Origin: Loxodes magnus
Taxonomy: Eukaryota > Ciliophora > Karyorelictea > Loxodida > Loxodidae
DNA length: 64,000 bases
Reading direction: 5' to 3'
NCBI GenBank assembly: GCA_946699065.1
Contig: CAMPDV010000443.1
Coordinates: 1-64,000 of the forward strand
Within the stretch, counting starts at the first letter, position 1. Every line of letters begins with the position of its first letter. Of this stretch, positions 29,301-40,420 are shown piece by piece. Position numbers and translations under genes: made by a program. The notes below the pieces were generated by a model. It worked only from the letters and a program-made list of their open reading frames with translations, was not told the origin of the DNA and made no database searches.

Positions 29301-32300
29301 CGATGATCTCTGAATCACTGGATATAGCCACAGCATTTACAGAACGAGTGTGACCACTCATGGTCTTACAGGTACCTGTCTTTACGTTCCATAGTCTAAC
29401 CGTCTTATCATCACTTCCCGATACGATGAACTCTGAATCACTGGATATAGCCACAGATAATACAGAACTAGTGTGACCACTCATGGTCTTACAGGTACCT
29501 GTCTTGACGTCCCATAGTCTCACCGTATTATCTCTACTTCCCGATACGATGAACTCTGAATCACTGGATATAGCCACAGATAATACAGAACGAGTGTGAC
29601 CACTCATGGTCTTACAGGTACCTGTCTTTACGATCCATAGTCTCACCGTCTAATCATCACTTCCCGATACGATGAACTCTGAATCACTGGATATAGCCAC
29701 AGATGTTAATTAATGTGTGTGACCACTCATGGTCTTACAGGTTCCTTTCTTGACGTCCTATAGTCTCACCGTCTAATCATCACTTCCCGATACGATGAAC
29801 TCTGAATCACTGGATATAGCCACAGATAATACAGAACGAGTGTGACCACTCATGGTCTTACAGGTACCTGTCTTGACGTTCCATAGTCTCACCGACTTAT
29901 CATCACTTCCCGATACGATGAACTCTGAATCACTGGATATAGCCACAGCATTTACAGAACTAGTGTGACCACTCATGGTCTTACAGGTACCTGTCTTGAC
30001 GTTCCATAGTCTCACCGACTTATCATCACTTCCCGATACGATGAACTCTGAATCACTGGATATAGCCACAGCATTTACATAACTAGTGTGACCACTCATG
30101 GTCTTACAGGTACCTGTCTTTACGTTCCATAGTCTCACCGACTTATCATCACTTCCCGATACGATGAACTCTGAATCACTGGATATAGCCACAGCATTTA
30201 CAGAACGAGTGTGACCACTCATGGTCTTACAGGTACCTGTCTTTACGTCCCATAGTCTCACCGTATTATAACTTCCCGATACGATGAACTCTGAATCACT
30301 GGATATAGCCACAGCATTTACAGAACTAGTGTGACCACTCATGGTCTTACAGGTACCTGTCTTTACGATCCATAGTCTCACCGTCTAATCATCACTTCCC
30401 GATACGATGAACTCTGAATCACTGGATATAGCCACAGATGTTAATTAATGTGTGTGACCACTCATGGTCTTACAGGTTCCTTTCTTGACGTCCTATAGTC
30501 TCACCGTCTAATCATGACTTCCCGATACGATGAACTCTGAATCACTGGATATAGCCACAGCATTTACAGAACGAGTGTGACCACTCATGGTCTTACAGGT
30601 ACCTGTCTTGACGTTCCATAGTCTCACCGACTTATCATCACTTCCCGATACGATGAACTCTGAATCACTGGATATAGCCACAGCATTTACATAACTAGTG
30701 TGACCACTCATGGTCTTACAGGTACCTGTCTTGACGTTCCATAGTCTCACCGACTTATCATCACTTCCCGATACGATGAACTCTGAATCACTGGATATAG
30801 CCACAGATGTTAATTAATGTGTGTGACCACTCATGGTCTTACAGGTACCTGTCTTGACGTCCCATAGTCTCACCGTCTAATCATCACTTCCCGATACGAT
30901 GAACTCTGAATCACTGGATATAGCCACAGAATATACATAACTAGTGTGACCACTCATGGTCTTACAGGTACCTGTCTTGACGTCCCATAGTCTCACCATC
31001 AAATCATGACTTCCCGATACGATGAACTCTGAATCACTGGATATAGCCACAGCATTTACAGAACGAGTGTGACCACTCATGGTCTTACAGGTACCTGTCT
31101 TTACGTCCCATTGTCTCACCGTCTAATCATCACTTCCCGATACGATGAACTCTGAATCACTGGATATAGCCACAGATAATACATAACTAGTGTGACCACT
31201 CATGGTCCTACCGGTACCTGTCTTGACGTTCCATAGTCTCACCGACTTATCATCACTTCCCGATACGATGAACTCTGAATCACTGGATATAGCCACAGCA
31301 TTTACATAACTAGTGTGACCACTCATGGTCTTACAGGTACCTGTCTTTACGTCCCATAGTCTCACCGACTTATCATCACTTCCCGATACGATGAACTCTG
31401 AATCACTGGATATAGCCACAGCATTTACAGAACGAGTGTGACCACTCATGGTCTTACAGGTACCTGTCTTGACGTCCCATAGTCTCACCGACTTATCATC
31501 ACTTCCCGATACGATGAACTCTGAATCACTGGATATAGCCACAGCATTTACATAATGTGTGTGACCACTCATGGTCTTACAGGTACCTGTCTTGACGTTC
31601 CATAGTCTCACCGTATTATCATCACTTCCCGATACGATGAACTCTGAATCACTGGATATAGCCACAGCATTTACAGAACTAGTGTGACCACTCATGGTCT
31701 TACAGGTACCTGTCTTTACGTCCCATAGTCTCACCGTATTATAACTTCCCGATACGATGAACTCTGAATCACTGGATATAGCCACAGCATTTACATAACT
31801 AGTGTGACCACTCATGGTCTTACAGGTACCTGTCTTTACGTTCCATAGTCTCACCGACTTATCATCACTTCCCGATACGATGAACTCTGAATCACTGGAT
31901 ATAGCCACAGCATTTACAGAACTAGTGTGACCACTCATGGTCTTACAGGTACCTGTCTTTACGTCCCATAGTCTCACCGTATTATAACTTCCCGATACGA
32001 TGAACTCTGAATCACTGGATATAGCCACAGCATTTACAGAACTAGTGTGACCACTCATGGTCTTACAGGTACCTGTCTTTACGATCCATAGTCTCACCGT
32101 CTAATCATCACTTCCCGATACGATGAACTCTGAATCACTGGATATAGCCACAGATAATACAGAACGAGTGTGACCACTCATGGTCTTACAGGTACCTGTC
32201 TTGACGTTCCATAGTCTCACCGACTTATCATCACTTCCCGATACGATGAACTCTGAATCACTGGATATAGCCACAGCATTTACATAACTAGTGTGACCAC

Positions 32301-35300
32301 TCATGGTCTTACAGGTACCTGTCTTTACGTCCCATAGTCTCACCGACTTATCATCACTTCCCGATACGATGAACTCTGAATCACTGGATATAGCCACAGC
32401 ATTTACAGAACGAGTGTGACCACTCATGGTCTTACAGGTACCTGTCTTGACGTCCCATAGTCTCACCGACTTATCATCACTTCCCGATACGATGAACTCT
32501 GAATCACTGGATATAGCCACAGCATTTACATAATGTGTGTGACCACTCATGGTCTTACAGGTACCTGTCTTGACGTTCCATAGTCTCACCGTATTATCAT
32601 CACTTCCCGATACGATGAACTCTGAATCACTGGATATAGCCACAGCATTTACAGAACTAGTGTGACCACTCATGGTCTTACAGGTACCTGTCTTTACGTC
32701 CCATAGTCTCACCGTATTATAACTTCCCGATACGATGAACTCTGAATCACTGGATATAGCCACAGCATTTACATAACTAGTGTGACCACTCATGGTCTTA
32801 CAGGTACCTGTCTTTACGTTCCATAGTCTCACCGACTTATCATCACTTCCCGATACGATGAACTCTGAATCACTGGATATAGCCACAGCATTTACAGAAC
32901 TAGTGTGACCACTCATGGTCTTACAGGTACCTGTCTTTACGTCCCATAGTCTCACCGTATTATAACTTCCCGATACGATGAACTCTGAATCACTGGATAT
33001 AGCCACAGCATTTACAGAACTAGTGTGACCACTCATGGTCTTACAGGTACCTGTCTTTACGATCCATAGTCTCACCGTCTAATCATCACTTCCCGATACG
33101 ATGAACTCTGAATCACTGGATATAGCCACAGATAATACATAACTAGTGTGACCACTCATGGTCTTACAGGTACCTGTCTTGACGTTCCATAGTCTCACCG
33201 TATTATAACTTCCCGATACGATGAACTCTGAATCACTGGATATAGCCACAGCATTTACATAACTAGTGTGACCACTCATGGTCTTACAGGTACCTGTCTT
33301 GACGTTCCATAGTCTCACCGACTTATCATCACTTCCCGATACGATGAACTCTGAATCACTGGATATAGCCACAGCATTTACAGAACGAGTGTGACCACTC
33401 ATGGTCTTACAGGTACCTGTCTTTACGTTCCATAGTCTCACCGACTTATCATCACTTCCCGATACGATGAACTCTGAATCACTGGATATAGCCACAGATA
33501 ATACAGAACTAGTGTGACCACTCATGGTCTTACAGGTACCTGTCTTGACGTCCCATAGTCTCACCGTATTATCTCTACTTCCCGATACGATGAACTCTGA
33601 ATCACTGGATATAGCCACAGATAATACAGAACTAGTGTGACCACTCATGGTCTTACAGGTACCTGTCTTGACGTTCCATAGTCTCACCGTATTATCATCA
33701 CTTCCCGATACGATGAACTCTGAATCACTGGATATAGCCACAGCATTTACAGAACTAGTGTGACCACTCATGGTCTTACAGGTACCTGTCTTGACGTTCC
33801 ATAGTCTCACCGACTTATCATCACTTCCCGATACGATGAACTCTGAATCACTGGATATAGCCACAGCATTTACATAACTAGTGTGACCACTCATGGTCTT
33901 ACAGGTACCTGTCTTGACGTCCCATAGTCTCACCGACTTATCATCACTTCCCGATACGATGAACTCTGAATCACTGGATATAGCCACAGCATTTACAGAA
34001 CGAGTGTGACCACTCATGGTCTTACAGGTACCTGTCTTTACGTCCCATAGTCTCACCGTATTATAACTTCCCGATACGATGAACTCTGAATCACTGGATA
34101 TAGCCACAGCATTTACAGAACTAGTGTGACCACTCATGGTCTTACAGGTACCTGTCTTGACGTTCCATAGTCTCACCGTCTAATCATCACTTCCCGATAC
34201 GATGAACTCTGAATCACTGGATATAGCCACAGCATTTACATAACTAGTGTGACCACTCATGGTCTTACAGGTACCTGTCTTTACGTTCCATAGTCTCACC
34301 GTCTTATCATCACTTCCCGATACGATGAACTCTGAATCACTGGATATAGCCACAGCATTTACAGAACGAGTGTGACCACTCATGGTCTTACAGGTACCTG
34401 TCTTTACGTCCCATAGTCTCACCGTATTATAACTTCCCGATACGATGAACTCTGAATCACTGGATATAGCCACAGCATTTACAGAACTAGTGTGACCACT
34501 CATGGTCTTACAGGTACCTGTCTTTACGATCCATAGTCTCACCGTCTAATCATCACTTCCCGATACGATGAACTCTGAATCACTGGATATAGCCACAGAT
34601 GTTAATTAATGTGTGTGACCACTCATGGTCTTACAGGTTCCTTTCTTGACGTCCTATAGTCTCACCGTCTAATCATGACTTCCCGATACGATGAACTCTG
34701 AATCACTGGATATAGCCACAGCATTTACAGAACGAGTGTGACCACTCATGGTCTTACAGGTACCTGTCTTGACGTTCCATAGTCTCACCGACTTATCATC
34801 ACTTCCCGATACGATGAACTCTGAATCACTGGATATAGCCACAGCATTTACATAACTAGTGTGACCACTCATGGTCTTACAGGTACCTGTCTTGACGTTC
34901 CATAGTCTCACCGACTTATCATCACTTCCCGATACGATGAACTCTGAATCACTGGATATAGCCACAGATGTTAATTAATGTGTGTGACCACTCATGGTCT
35001 TACAGGTACCTGTCTTGACGTCCCATAGTCTCACCGTCTAATCATCACTTCCCGATACGATGAACTCTGAATCACTGGATATAGCCACAGAATATACATA
35101 ACTAGTGTGACCACTCATGGTCTTACAGGTACCTGTCTTGACGTCCCATAGTCTCACCGTATTATCTCTACTTCCCGATACGATGAACTCTGAATCACTG
35201 GATATAGCCACAGATAATACAGAACTAGTGTGACCACTCATGGTCTTACAGGTACCTGTCTTGACGTTCCATAGTCTCACCGTATTATCATCACTTCCCG

Positions 35301-38300
35301 ATACGATGAACTCTGAATCACTGGATATAGCCACAGCATTTACAGAACTAGTGTGACCACTCATGGTCTTACAGGTACCTGTCTTGACGTTCCATAGTCT
35401 CACCGACTTATCATCACTTCCCGATACGATGAACTCTGAATCACTGGATATAGCCACAGCATTTACAGAACGAGTGTGACCACTCATGGTCTTACAGGTA
35501 CCTGTCTTGACGTCCCATAGTCTCACCGACTTATCATCACTTCCCGATACGATGAACTCTGAATCACTGGATATAGCCACAGCATTTACAGAACGAGTGT
35601 GACCACTCATGGTCTTACAGGTACCTGTCTTTACGTCCCATAGTCTCACCGTATTATAACTTCCCGATACGATGAACTCTGAATCACTGGATATAGCCAC
35701 AGCATTTACAGAACTAGTGTGACCACTCATGGTCTTACAGGTACCTGTCTTGACGTTCCATAGTCTCACCGTCTAATCATCACTTCCCGATACGATGAAC
35801 TCTGAATCACTGGATATAGCCACAGCATTTACATAACTAGTGTGACCACTCATGGTCTTACAGGTACCTGTCTTTACGTTCCATAGTCTCACCGTCTTAT
35901 CATCACTTCCCGATACGATGAACTCTGAATCACTGGATATAGCCACAGCATTTACAGAACGAGTGTGACCACTCATGGTCTTACAGGTACCTGTCTTTAC
36001 GTCCCATAGTCTCACCGTATTATAACTTCCCGATACGATGAACTCTGAATCACTGGATATAGCCACAGCATTTACAGAACTAGTGTGACCACTCATGGTC
36101 TTACAGGTACCTGTCTTTACGTCCCATAGTCTCACCGTATTATAACTTCCCGATACGATGAACTCTGAATCACTGGATATAGCCACAGCATTTACATAAC
36201 TAGTGTGACCACTCATGGTCTTACAGGTACCTGTCTTTACGTTCCATAGTCTCACCGACTTATCATCACTTCCCGATACGATGAACTCTGAATCACTGGA
36301 TATAGCCACAGCATTTACAGAACGAGTGTGACCACTCATGGTCTTACAGGTACCTGTCTTGACGTTCCATAGTCTCACCGACTTATCATCACTTCCCGAT
36401 ACGATGAACTCTGAATCACTGGATATAGCCACAGCATTTACATAACTAGTGTGACCACTCATGGTCTTACAGGTACCTGTCTTGACGTTCCATAGTCTCA
36501 CCGTATTATCATCACTTCCCGATACGATGAACTCTGAATCACTGGATATAGCCACAGATAATACAGAACGAGTGTGACCACTCATGGTCTTACAGGTACC
36601 TGTCTTGACGTTCCATAGTCTCACCGACTTATCATCACTTCCCGATACGATGAACTCTGAATCACTGGATATAGCCACAGCATTTACATAACTAGTGTGA
36701 CCACTCATGGTCTTACAGGTACCTGTCTTGACGTTCCATAGTCTCACCGACTTATCATCACTTCCCGATACGATGAACTCTGAATCACTGGATATAGCCA
36801 CAGCATTTACAGAACGAGTGTGACCACTCATGGTCTTACAGGTACCTGTCTTTACGTTCCATAGTCTCACCGACTTATCATCACTTCCCGATACGATGAA
36901 CTCTGAATCACTGGATATAGCCACAGATAATACAGAACTAGTGTGACCACTCATGGTCTTACAGGTACCTGTCTTGACGTCCCATAGTCTCACCGTATTA
37001 TCTCTACTTCCCGATACGATGAACTCTGAATCACTGGATATAGCCACAGAATATACATAACTAGTGTGACCACTCATGGTCTTACAGGTACCTGTCTTGA
37101 CGTCCCATAGTCTCACCATCAAATCATGACTTCCCGATACGATGAACTCTGAATCACTGGATATAGCCACAGCATTTACAGAACGAGTGTGACCACTCAT
37201 GGTCTTACAGGTACCTGTCTTTACGTCCCATTGTCTCACCGTCTAATCATCACTTCCCGATACGATGAACTCTGAATCACTGGATATAGCCACAGATAAT
37301 ACATAACTAGTGTGACCACTCATGGTCCTACCGGTACCTGTCTTGACGTTCCATAGTCTCACCGACTTATCATCACTTCCCGATACGATGAACTCTGAAT
37401 CACTGGATATAGCCACAGCATTTACATAACTAGTGTGACCACTCATGGTCTTACAGGTACCTGTCTTTACGTCCCATAGTCTCACCGACTTATCATCACT
37501 TCCCGATACGATGAACTCTGAATCACTGGATATAGCCACAGCATTTACAGAACGAGTGTGACCACTCATGGTCTTACAGGTACCTGTCTTGACGTCCCAT
37601 AGTCTCACCGTCTCATCACTTCCCGATACGATGAACTCTGAATCACTGGATATAGCCACAGCATTTACATAATGTGTGTGACCACTCATGGTCTTACAGG
37701 TACCTGTCTTGACGTTCCATAGTCTCACCGTCTCATCACTTCCCGATACGATGAACTCTGAATCACTGGATATAGCCACAGCATTTACAGAACGAGTGTG
37801 ACCACTCATGGTCTTACAGGTACCTGTCTTTACGTCCCATAGTCTCACCGACTTATCATCACTTCCCGATACGATGAACTCTGAATCACTGGATATAGCC
37901 ACAGATAATACAGAACTAGTGTGACCACTCATGGTCTTACAGGTACCTGTCTTGACGTCCCATAGTCTCACCATCAAATCATGACTTCCCGATACGATGA
38001 ACTCTGAATCACTGGATATAGCCACAGCATTTACAGAACGAGTGTGACCACTCATGGTCTTACAGGTACCTGTCTTTACGTCCCATAGTCTCACCGACTT
38101 ATCATCACTTCCCGATACGATGAACTCTGAATCACTGGATATAGCCACAGCATTTACAGAACGAGTGTGACCACTCATGGTCTTACAGGTACCTGTCTTT
38201 ACGTCCCATAGTCTCACCGACTAATCATCACTTCCCGATACGATGAACTCTGAATCACTGGATATAGCCACAGCATTTACAGAACGAGTGTGACCACTCA

Positions 38301-39456
38301 TGGTCTTACAGGTACCTGTCTTTACGTTCCATAGTCTCACCGACTTATCATCACTTCCCGATACGATGAACTCTGAATCACTGGATATAGCCACAGCATT
38401 TACAGAACGAGTGTGACCACTCATGGTCTTACAGGTACCTGTCTTTACGTCCCATAGTCTCACCGTATTATAACTTCCCGATACGATGAACTCTGAATCA
38501 CTGGATATAGCCACAGCATTTACATAATGTGTGTGACCACTCATGGTCTTACAGGTACCTGTCTTGACGTTCCATAGTCTCACCGTCTAATCATCACTTC
38601 CCGATACGATGAACTCTGAATCACTGGATATAGCCACAGCATTTACATAACTAGTGTGACCACTCATGGTCTTACAGATTCCTTTCTTGACGTCCTATAG
38701 TCTCACCGTCTAATCATCACTTCCCGATACGATGAACTCTGAATCACTGGATATAGCCACAGATAATACAGAACGAGTGTGACCACTCATGGTCTTACAG
38801 GTACCTGTCTTGACGTCCCATAGTCTCACCATCAAATCATGACTTCCCGATACGATGAACTCTGAATCACTGGATATAGCCACAGCATTTACATAACTAG
38901 TGTGACCACTCATGGTCTTACAGGTACCTGTCTTGACGTTCCATAGTCTCACCGTATTATCATCACTTCCCGATACGATGAACTCTGAATCACTGGATAT
39001 AGCCACAGATGTTAATTAATGTGTGTGACCACTCATGGTCTTACAGGTTCCTTTCTTGACGTCCTATAGTCTCACCGTCTCATCACTTCCCGATACGATG
39101 AACTCTGAATCACTGGATATAGCCACAGCATTTACATAATGTGTGTGACCACTCATGGTCTTACAGGTACCTGTCTTGACGTCCCATAGTCTCACCGTCT
39201 AATCATCACTTCCCGATACGATGAACTCTGAATCACTGGATATAGCCACAGCATTTACAGAACGAGTGTGACCACTCATGGTCTTACAGGTACCTGTCTT
39301 TACGTCCCATAGTCTCACCATCAAATCATGACTTTCCGATACGATGAACTCTGAATCACTGGATATAGACACAGCATTTACATAACTAGTGTGACCACTC
39401 ATGGTCTTACAGGTACCTGTCTTTACGTTCCATAGTCTAACCGTCTTATCATCACT
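1..39456 (-). CDS. WD40 giant ORF segment, open for 13,152 codons only if TAA/TAG are sense
   Basis: In this frame I find no TGA from just downstream of the TGA at 39457-39459 to the left window edge, and every indel between units is a multiple of three. The frame is interrupted only by TAA and TAG, mainly at unit residue 25 (GAT TAG ACG or TCG), residue 5 (CAT TAA TTA) and sometimes residue 30 (TGG to TAG), plus one Tyr-to-TAA change at 5905-5907. Read as Gln, residue 25 gives SDDQTVRLW, which is a very ordinary WD40 turn. The segment is C-terminal in the reading direction and runs off the window, so its real end is unseen. Units are of the NAV class. The alternative is a pseudogenised array in the standard code, whose longest open pieces here are 488 and 365 codons. 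Confidence 0.4.
4426..7300. repeat. 10-unit higher-order repeat, period 1227 bp, about 2.3 copies
   Basis: Positions 4426-5652 and 5653-6879 match at an offset of 1227 (nine 123-bp units plus one 120-bp unit), and 6880-7300 begins a third copy. One Tyr codon in copy 2 has become TAA (5905-5907). Copies 1 and 2 also differ at the last unit, where NAV in one is TAA-LTS in the other. A related block reappears at 12430-13101. Confidence 0.85.
7585..9974. repeat. Segmental duplication copy B, about 2.3 kb (partner 1-2393)
   Basis: Second copy of the block at the left edge, with the same run of units and the same residue-5 TAA and residue-25 TAG positions, except for one SDET/DDKS swap near 9540. 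It diverges from copy A after about 9974, where NAV replaces the TAA-LTS loop. Confidence 0.85.
15676..24495. repeat. 34-unit higher-order repeat, period about 4.167 kb, 2.1 copies
   Basis: Copy 1 is about 15676-19842, copy 2 about 19843-24006, and a partial third copy runs to about 24495. The offset is 4167 for most of the length and 4164 after a 3-bp change. Copies share blade order, the six DHTNSLL/VRQW blades and the stop positions, but differ over about 18.4-19.1 kb against 22.55-23.27 kb, where copy 2 has a run of HYV blades. Within each copy there is a further 9-unit duplication (offset 1098, for example 16164 and 17262). Confidence 0.88.
27313..28788. repeat. 6-unit tandem duplication, period 738 bp
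   Basis: The 98-residue stretch at 27313-27609 recurs identically at 28051-28347, an offset of 738 (six 123-bp units). Both copies include the degenerate VRL-stop-DVKKGT unit (TAG at 27667 and 28405) and an SVS turn (Gly21 to Val). Confidence 0.8.
30150..30990. repeat. Duplicated block (partner 34311-35151, offset 4161)
   Basis: Seven units, including one VRL-stop-DVKKGT unit and an SHD-TAG turn, match 34311-35151. Divergence begins where HDLM here is RDN in the partner. Confidence 0.75.
31123..32097 (-). CDS. Standard-code WD40 ORF, 324 aa, copy 1 of a 978-bp tandem pair
   Basis: Eight blades (six of 41 and two of 40 codons) between residue-25 TAG codons, opening with VRLWIVK (gatcc variant on the plus strand). 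It matches 32101-33075 residue for residue except for its last blade, which is KTGTGRTMSG-HTSYVLS here and KTGTCKTMSG-HTRSVLS in the other copy. Eight blades is a possible propeller size, though the ends are not at natural blade boundaries. Confidence 0.25.
   Translation of the reverse strand: MRLWIVKTGTCKTMSGHTSSVNAVAISSDSEFIVSGSYNTVRLWDVKTGTCKTMSGHTSSVNAVAISSDSEFIVSGSDDKSVRLWNVKTGTCKTMSGHTSYVNAVAISSDSEFIVSGSYNTVRLWDVKTGTCKTMSGHTSSVNAVAISSDSEFIVSGSDDNTVRLWNVKTGTCKTMSGHTHYVNAVAISSDSEFIVSGSDDKSVRLWDVKTGTCKTMSGHTRSVNAVAISSDSEFIVSGSDDKSVRLWDVKTGTCKTMSGHTSYVNAVAISSDSEFIVSGSDDKSVRLWNVKTGTGRTMSGHTSYVLSVAISSDSEFIVSGSDD
32101..33075 (-). CDS. Standard-code WD40 ORF, 324 aa, copy 2 of a 978-bp tandem pair
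   Basis: Direct tandem duplicate of 31123-32097 with identical blade order (SSV-SYN, SSV-DDKS, SYV-SYN, SSV-DDN, HYV-DDKS, RSV-DDKS, SYV-DDKS, RSV-LSV). It lacks the GR variant in the last blade. Both copies share the frame and would be continuous if TAG is read through. Confidence 0.25.
   Translation of the reverse strand: MRLWIVKTGTCKTMSGHTSSVNAVAISSDSEFIVSGSYNTVRLWDVKTGTCKTMSGHTSSVNAVAISSDSEFIVSGSDDKSVRLWNVKTGTCKTMSGHTSYVNAVAISSDSEFIVSGSYNTVRLWDVKTGTCKTMSGHTSSVNAVAISSDSEFIVSGSDDNTVRLWNVKTGTCKTMSGHTHYVNAVAISSDSEFIVSGSDDKSVRLWDVKTGTCKTMSGHTRSVNAVAISSDSEFIVSGSDDKSVRLWDVKTGTCKTMSGHTSYVNAVAISSDSEFIVSGSDDKSVRLWNVKTGTCKTMSGHTRSVLSVAISSDSEFIVSGSDD
33079..34176 (-). CDS. Standard-code WD40 ORF, 365 aa
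   Basis: Nine blades between residue-25 TAG codons at 34180 and 33079. Turns include SYN (twice or more), DDKS, DDN and one RDN. Its 5' neighbour and 3' neighbours are likewise TAG-bounded and in the same frame, so it would join 32101-33075 and 34180-34542 without a shift if TAG is sense. Confidence 0.22.
   Translation of the reverse strand: MRLWNVKTGTCKTMSGHTSSVNAVAISSDSEFIVSGSYNTVRLWDVKTGTCKTMSGHTRSVNAVAISSDSEFIVSGSDDKSVRLWDVKTGTCKTMSGHTSYVNAVAISSDSEFIVSGSDDKSVRLWNVKTGTCKTMSGHTSSVNAVAISSDSEFIVSGSDDNTVRLWNVKTGTCKTMSGHTSSVLSVAISSDSEFIVSGSRDNTVRLWDVKTGTCKTMSGHTSSVLSVAISSDSEFIVSGSDDKSVRLWNVKTGTCKTMSGHTRSVNAVAISSDSEFIVSGSDDKSVRLWNVKTGTCKTMSGHTSYVNAVAISSDSEFIVSGSYNTVRLWNVKTGTCKTMSGHTSYVLSVAISSDSEFIVSGSDD
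35773..37239 (-). CDS. Standard-code WD40 ORF, 488 aa, 12 blades
   Basis: It lies between TAG codons at residue 25 of two units (37243 and 35773). Reading from the 5' end, the loop/turn order is RSV-HDLM, SYV(YSV)-RDN, SSV(LSV)-DDKS, RSV-DDKS, SYV-DDKS, RSV(LSV)-DDN, SYV-DDKS, RSV-DDKS, SYV-SYN, SSV-SYN, RSV-DDKT, SYV-DD. The first blade has VRQW instead of VRLW. It has no identifiable start or signal peptide, and both ends are internal to a unit, so it is an array fragment unless TAG is sense. Confidence 0.25.
   Translation of the reverse strand: MRQWDVKTGTCKTMSGHTRSVNAVAISSDSEFIVSGSHDLMVRLWDVKTGTCKTMSGHTSYVYSVAISSDSEFIVSGSRDNTVRLWDVKTGTCKTMSGHTSSVLSVAISSDSEFIVSGSDDKSVRLWNVKTGTCKTMSGHTRSVNAVAISSDSEFIVSGSDDKSVRLWNVKTGTCKTMSGHTSYVNAVAISSDSEFIVSGSDDKSVRLWNVKTGTCKTMSGHTRSVLSVAISSDSEFIVSGSDDNTVRLWNVKTGTCKTMSGHTSYVNAVAISSDSEFIVSGSDDKSVRLWNVKTGTCKTMSGHTRSVNAVAISSDSEFIVSGSDDKSVRLWNVKTGTCKTMSGHTSYVNAVAISSDSEFIVSGSYNTVRLWDVKTGTCKTMSGHTSSVNAVAISSDSEFIVSGSYNTVRLWDVKTGTCKTMSGHTRSVNAVAISSDSEFIVSGSDDKTVRLWNVKTGTCKTMSGHTSYVNAVAISSDSEFIVSGSDD
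36970..37815. repeat. Duplicated block carrying the GRTMSG marker (partner 42108-42953)
   Basis: This block matches 42108-42953 at an offset of 5138, and its 37111-37680 portion also matches about 30991-31560 (offset 6120). All three contain the unique plus-strand string ggtcctaccggtacc, which changes CK to GR in one unit. Confidence 0.8.
37243..38217 (-). CDS. Standard-code WD40 ORF, 324 aa with SDET blades
   Basis: Eight blades between residue-25 TAG codons. The 3' part (37243-37815) is shared with 42381-42953 and its last units with 31123-31560, all three carrying the GRTMSG variant. The 5' part has an HDLM turn and several RSV-DDKS blades. It is a third context for the same marker unit. 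Confidence 0.22.
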   Translation of the reverse strand: MRLWDVKTGTCKTMSGHTRSVNAVAISSDSEFIVSGSDDKSVRLWDVKTGTCKTMSGHTRSVNAVAISSDSEFIVSGSHDLMVRLWDVKTGTCKTMSGHTSSVLSVAISSDSEFIVSGSDDKSVRLWDVKTGTCKTMSGHTRSVNAVAISSDSEFIVSGSDETVRLWNVKTGTCKTMSGHTHYVNAVAISSDSEFIVSGSDETVRLWDVKTGTCKTMSGHTRSVNAVAISSDSEFIVSGSDDKSVRLWDVKTGTCKTMSGHTSYVNAVAISSDSEFIVSGSDDKSVRLWNVKTGTGRTMSGHTSYVLSVAISSDSEFIVSGSDD

Positions 39457-40420
39457 TCACGATACGATGAACTCTGAATCACTGGATATAGCCACAGATA
39501 ATACAGAACTAGTGTGACCACTCATGGTCTTACAGGTACCTGTCTTGACGTCCCATAGTCTCACCGTATTATCTCTACTTCCCGATACGATGAACTCTGA
39601 ATCACTGGATATAGCCACAGATAATACAGAACTAGTGTGACCACTCATGGTCTTACAGGTACCTGTCTTGACGTTCCATAGTCTCACCGTATTATCATCA
39701 CTTCCCGATACGATGAACTCTGAATCACTGGATATAGCCACAGCATTTACAGAACTAGTGTGACCACTCATGGTCTTACAGGTACCTGTCTTGACGTTCC
39801 ATAGTCTCACCGACTTATCATCACTTCCCGATACGATGAACTCTGAATCACTGGATATAGCCACAGCATTTACATAACTAGTGTGACCACTCATGGTCTT
39901 ACAGGTACCTGTCTTTACGTCCCATAGTCTCACCGACTTATCATCACTTCCCGATACGATGAACTCTGAATCACTGGATATAGCCACAGATAATACAGAA
40001 CTAGTGTGACCACTCATGGTCTTACAGGTACCTGTCTTGACGTTCCATAGTCTCACCGTATTATCATCACTTCCCGATACGATGAACTCTGAATCACTGG
40101 ATATAGCCACAGCATTTACAGAACTAGTGTGACCACTCATGGTCTTACAGGTACCTGTCTTGACGTTCCATAGTCTCACCGACTTATCATCACTTCCCGA
40201 TACGATGAACTCTGAATCACTGGATATAGCCACAGCATTTACAGAACGAGTGTGACCACTCATGGTCTTACAGGTACCTGTCTTTACGTCCCATAGTCTC
40301 ACCGTATTATAACTTCCCGATACGATGAACTCTGAATCACTGGATATAGCCACAGCATTTACAGAACGAGTGTGACCACTCATGGTCTTACAGGTACCTG
40401 TCTTGACGTTCCATAGTCTC
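38990..40420. repeat. Duplicated block carrying a TGA lesion (partner 44980-46407)
   Basis: The offset is 5987 (5990 at the left end after a 3-bp difference). It includes the SES-HDLM unit (Gly21 to Glu) and the GGA-to-TGA change at 39457/45444. Small differences at residues 31 and 33 separate the copies. Confidence 0.78.

Larger units (their letters stand above)
31123..33078. repeat. 8-unit tandem duplication, period 978 bp
   Basis: 31123-32100 and 32101-33078 have the same eight-blade order, differing only in the last blade. This is among the youngest-looking duplications in the window. Confidence 0.88.
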
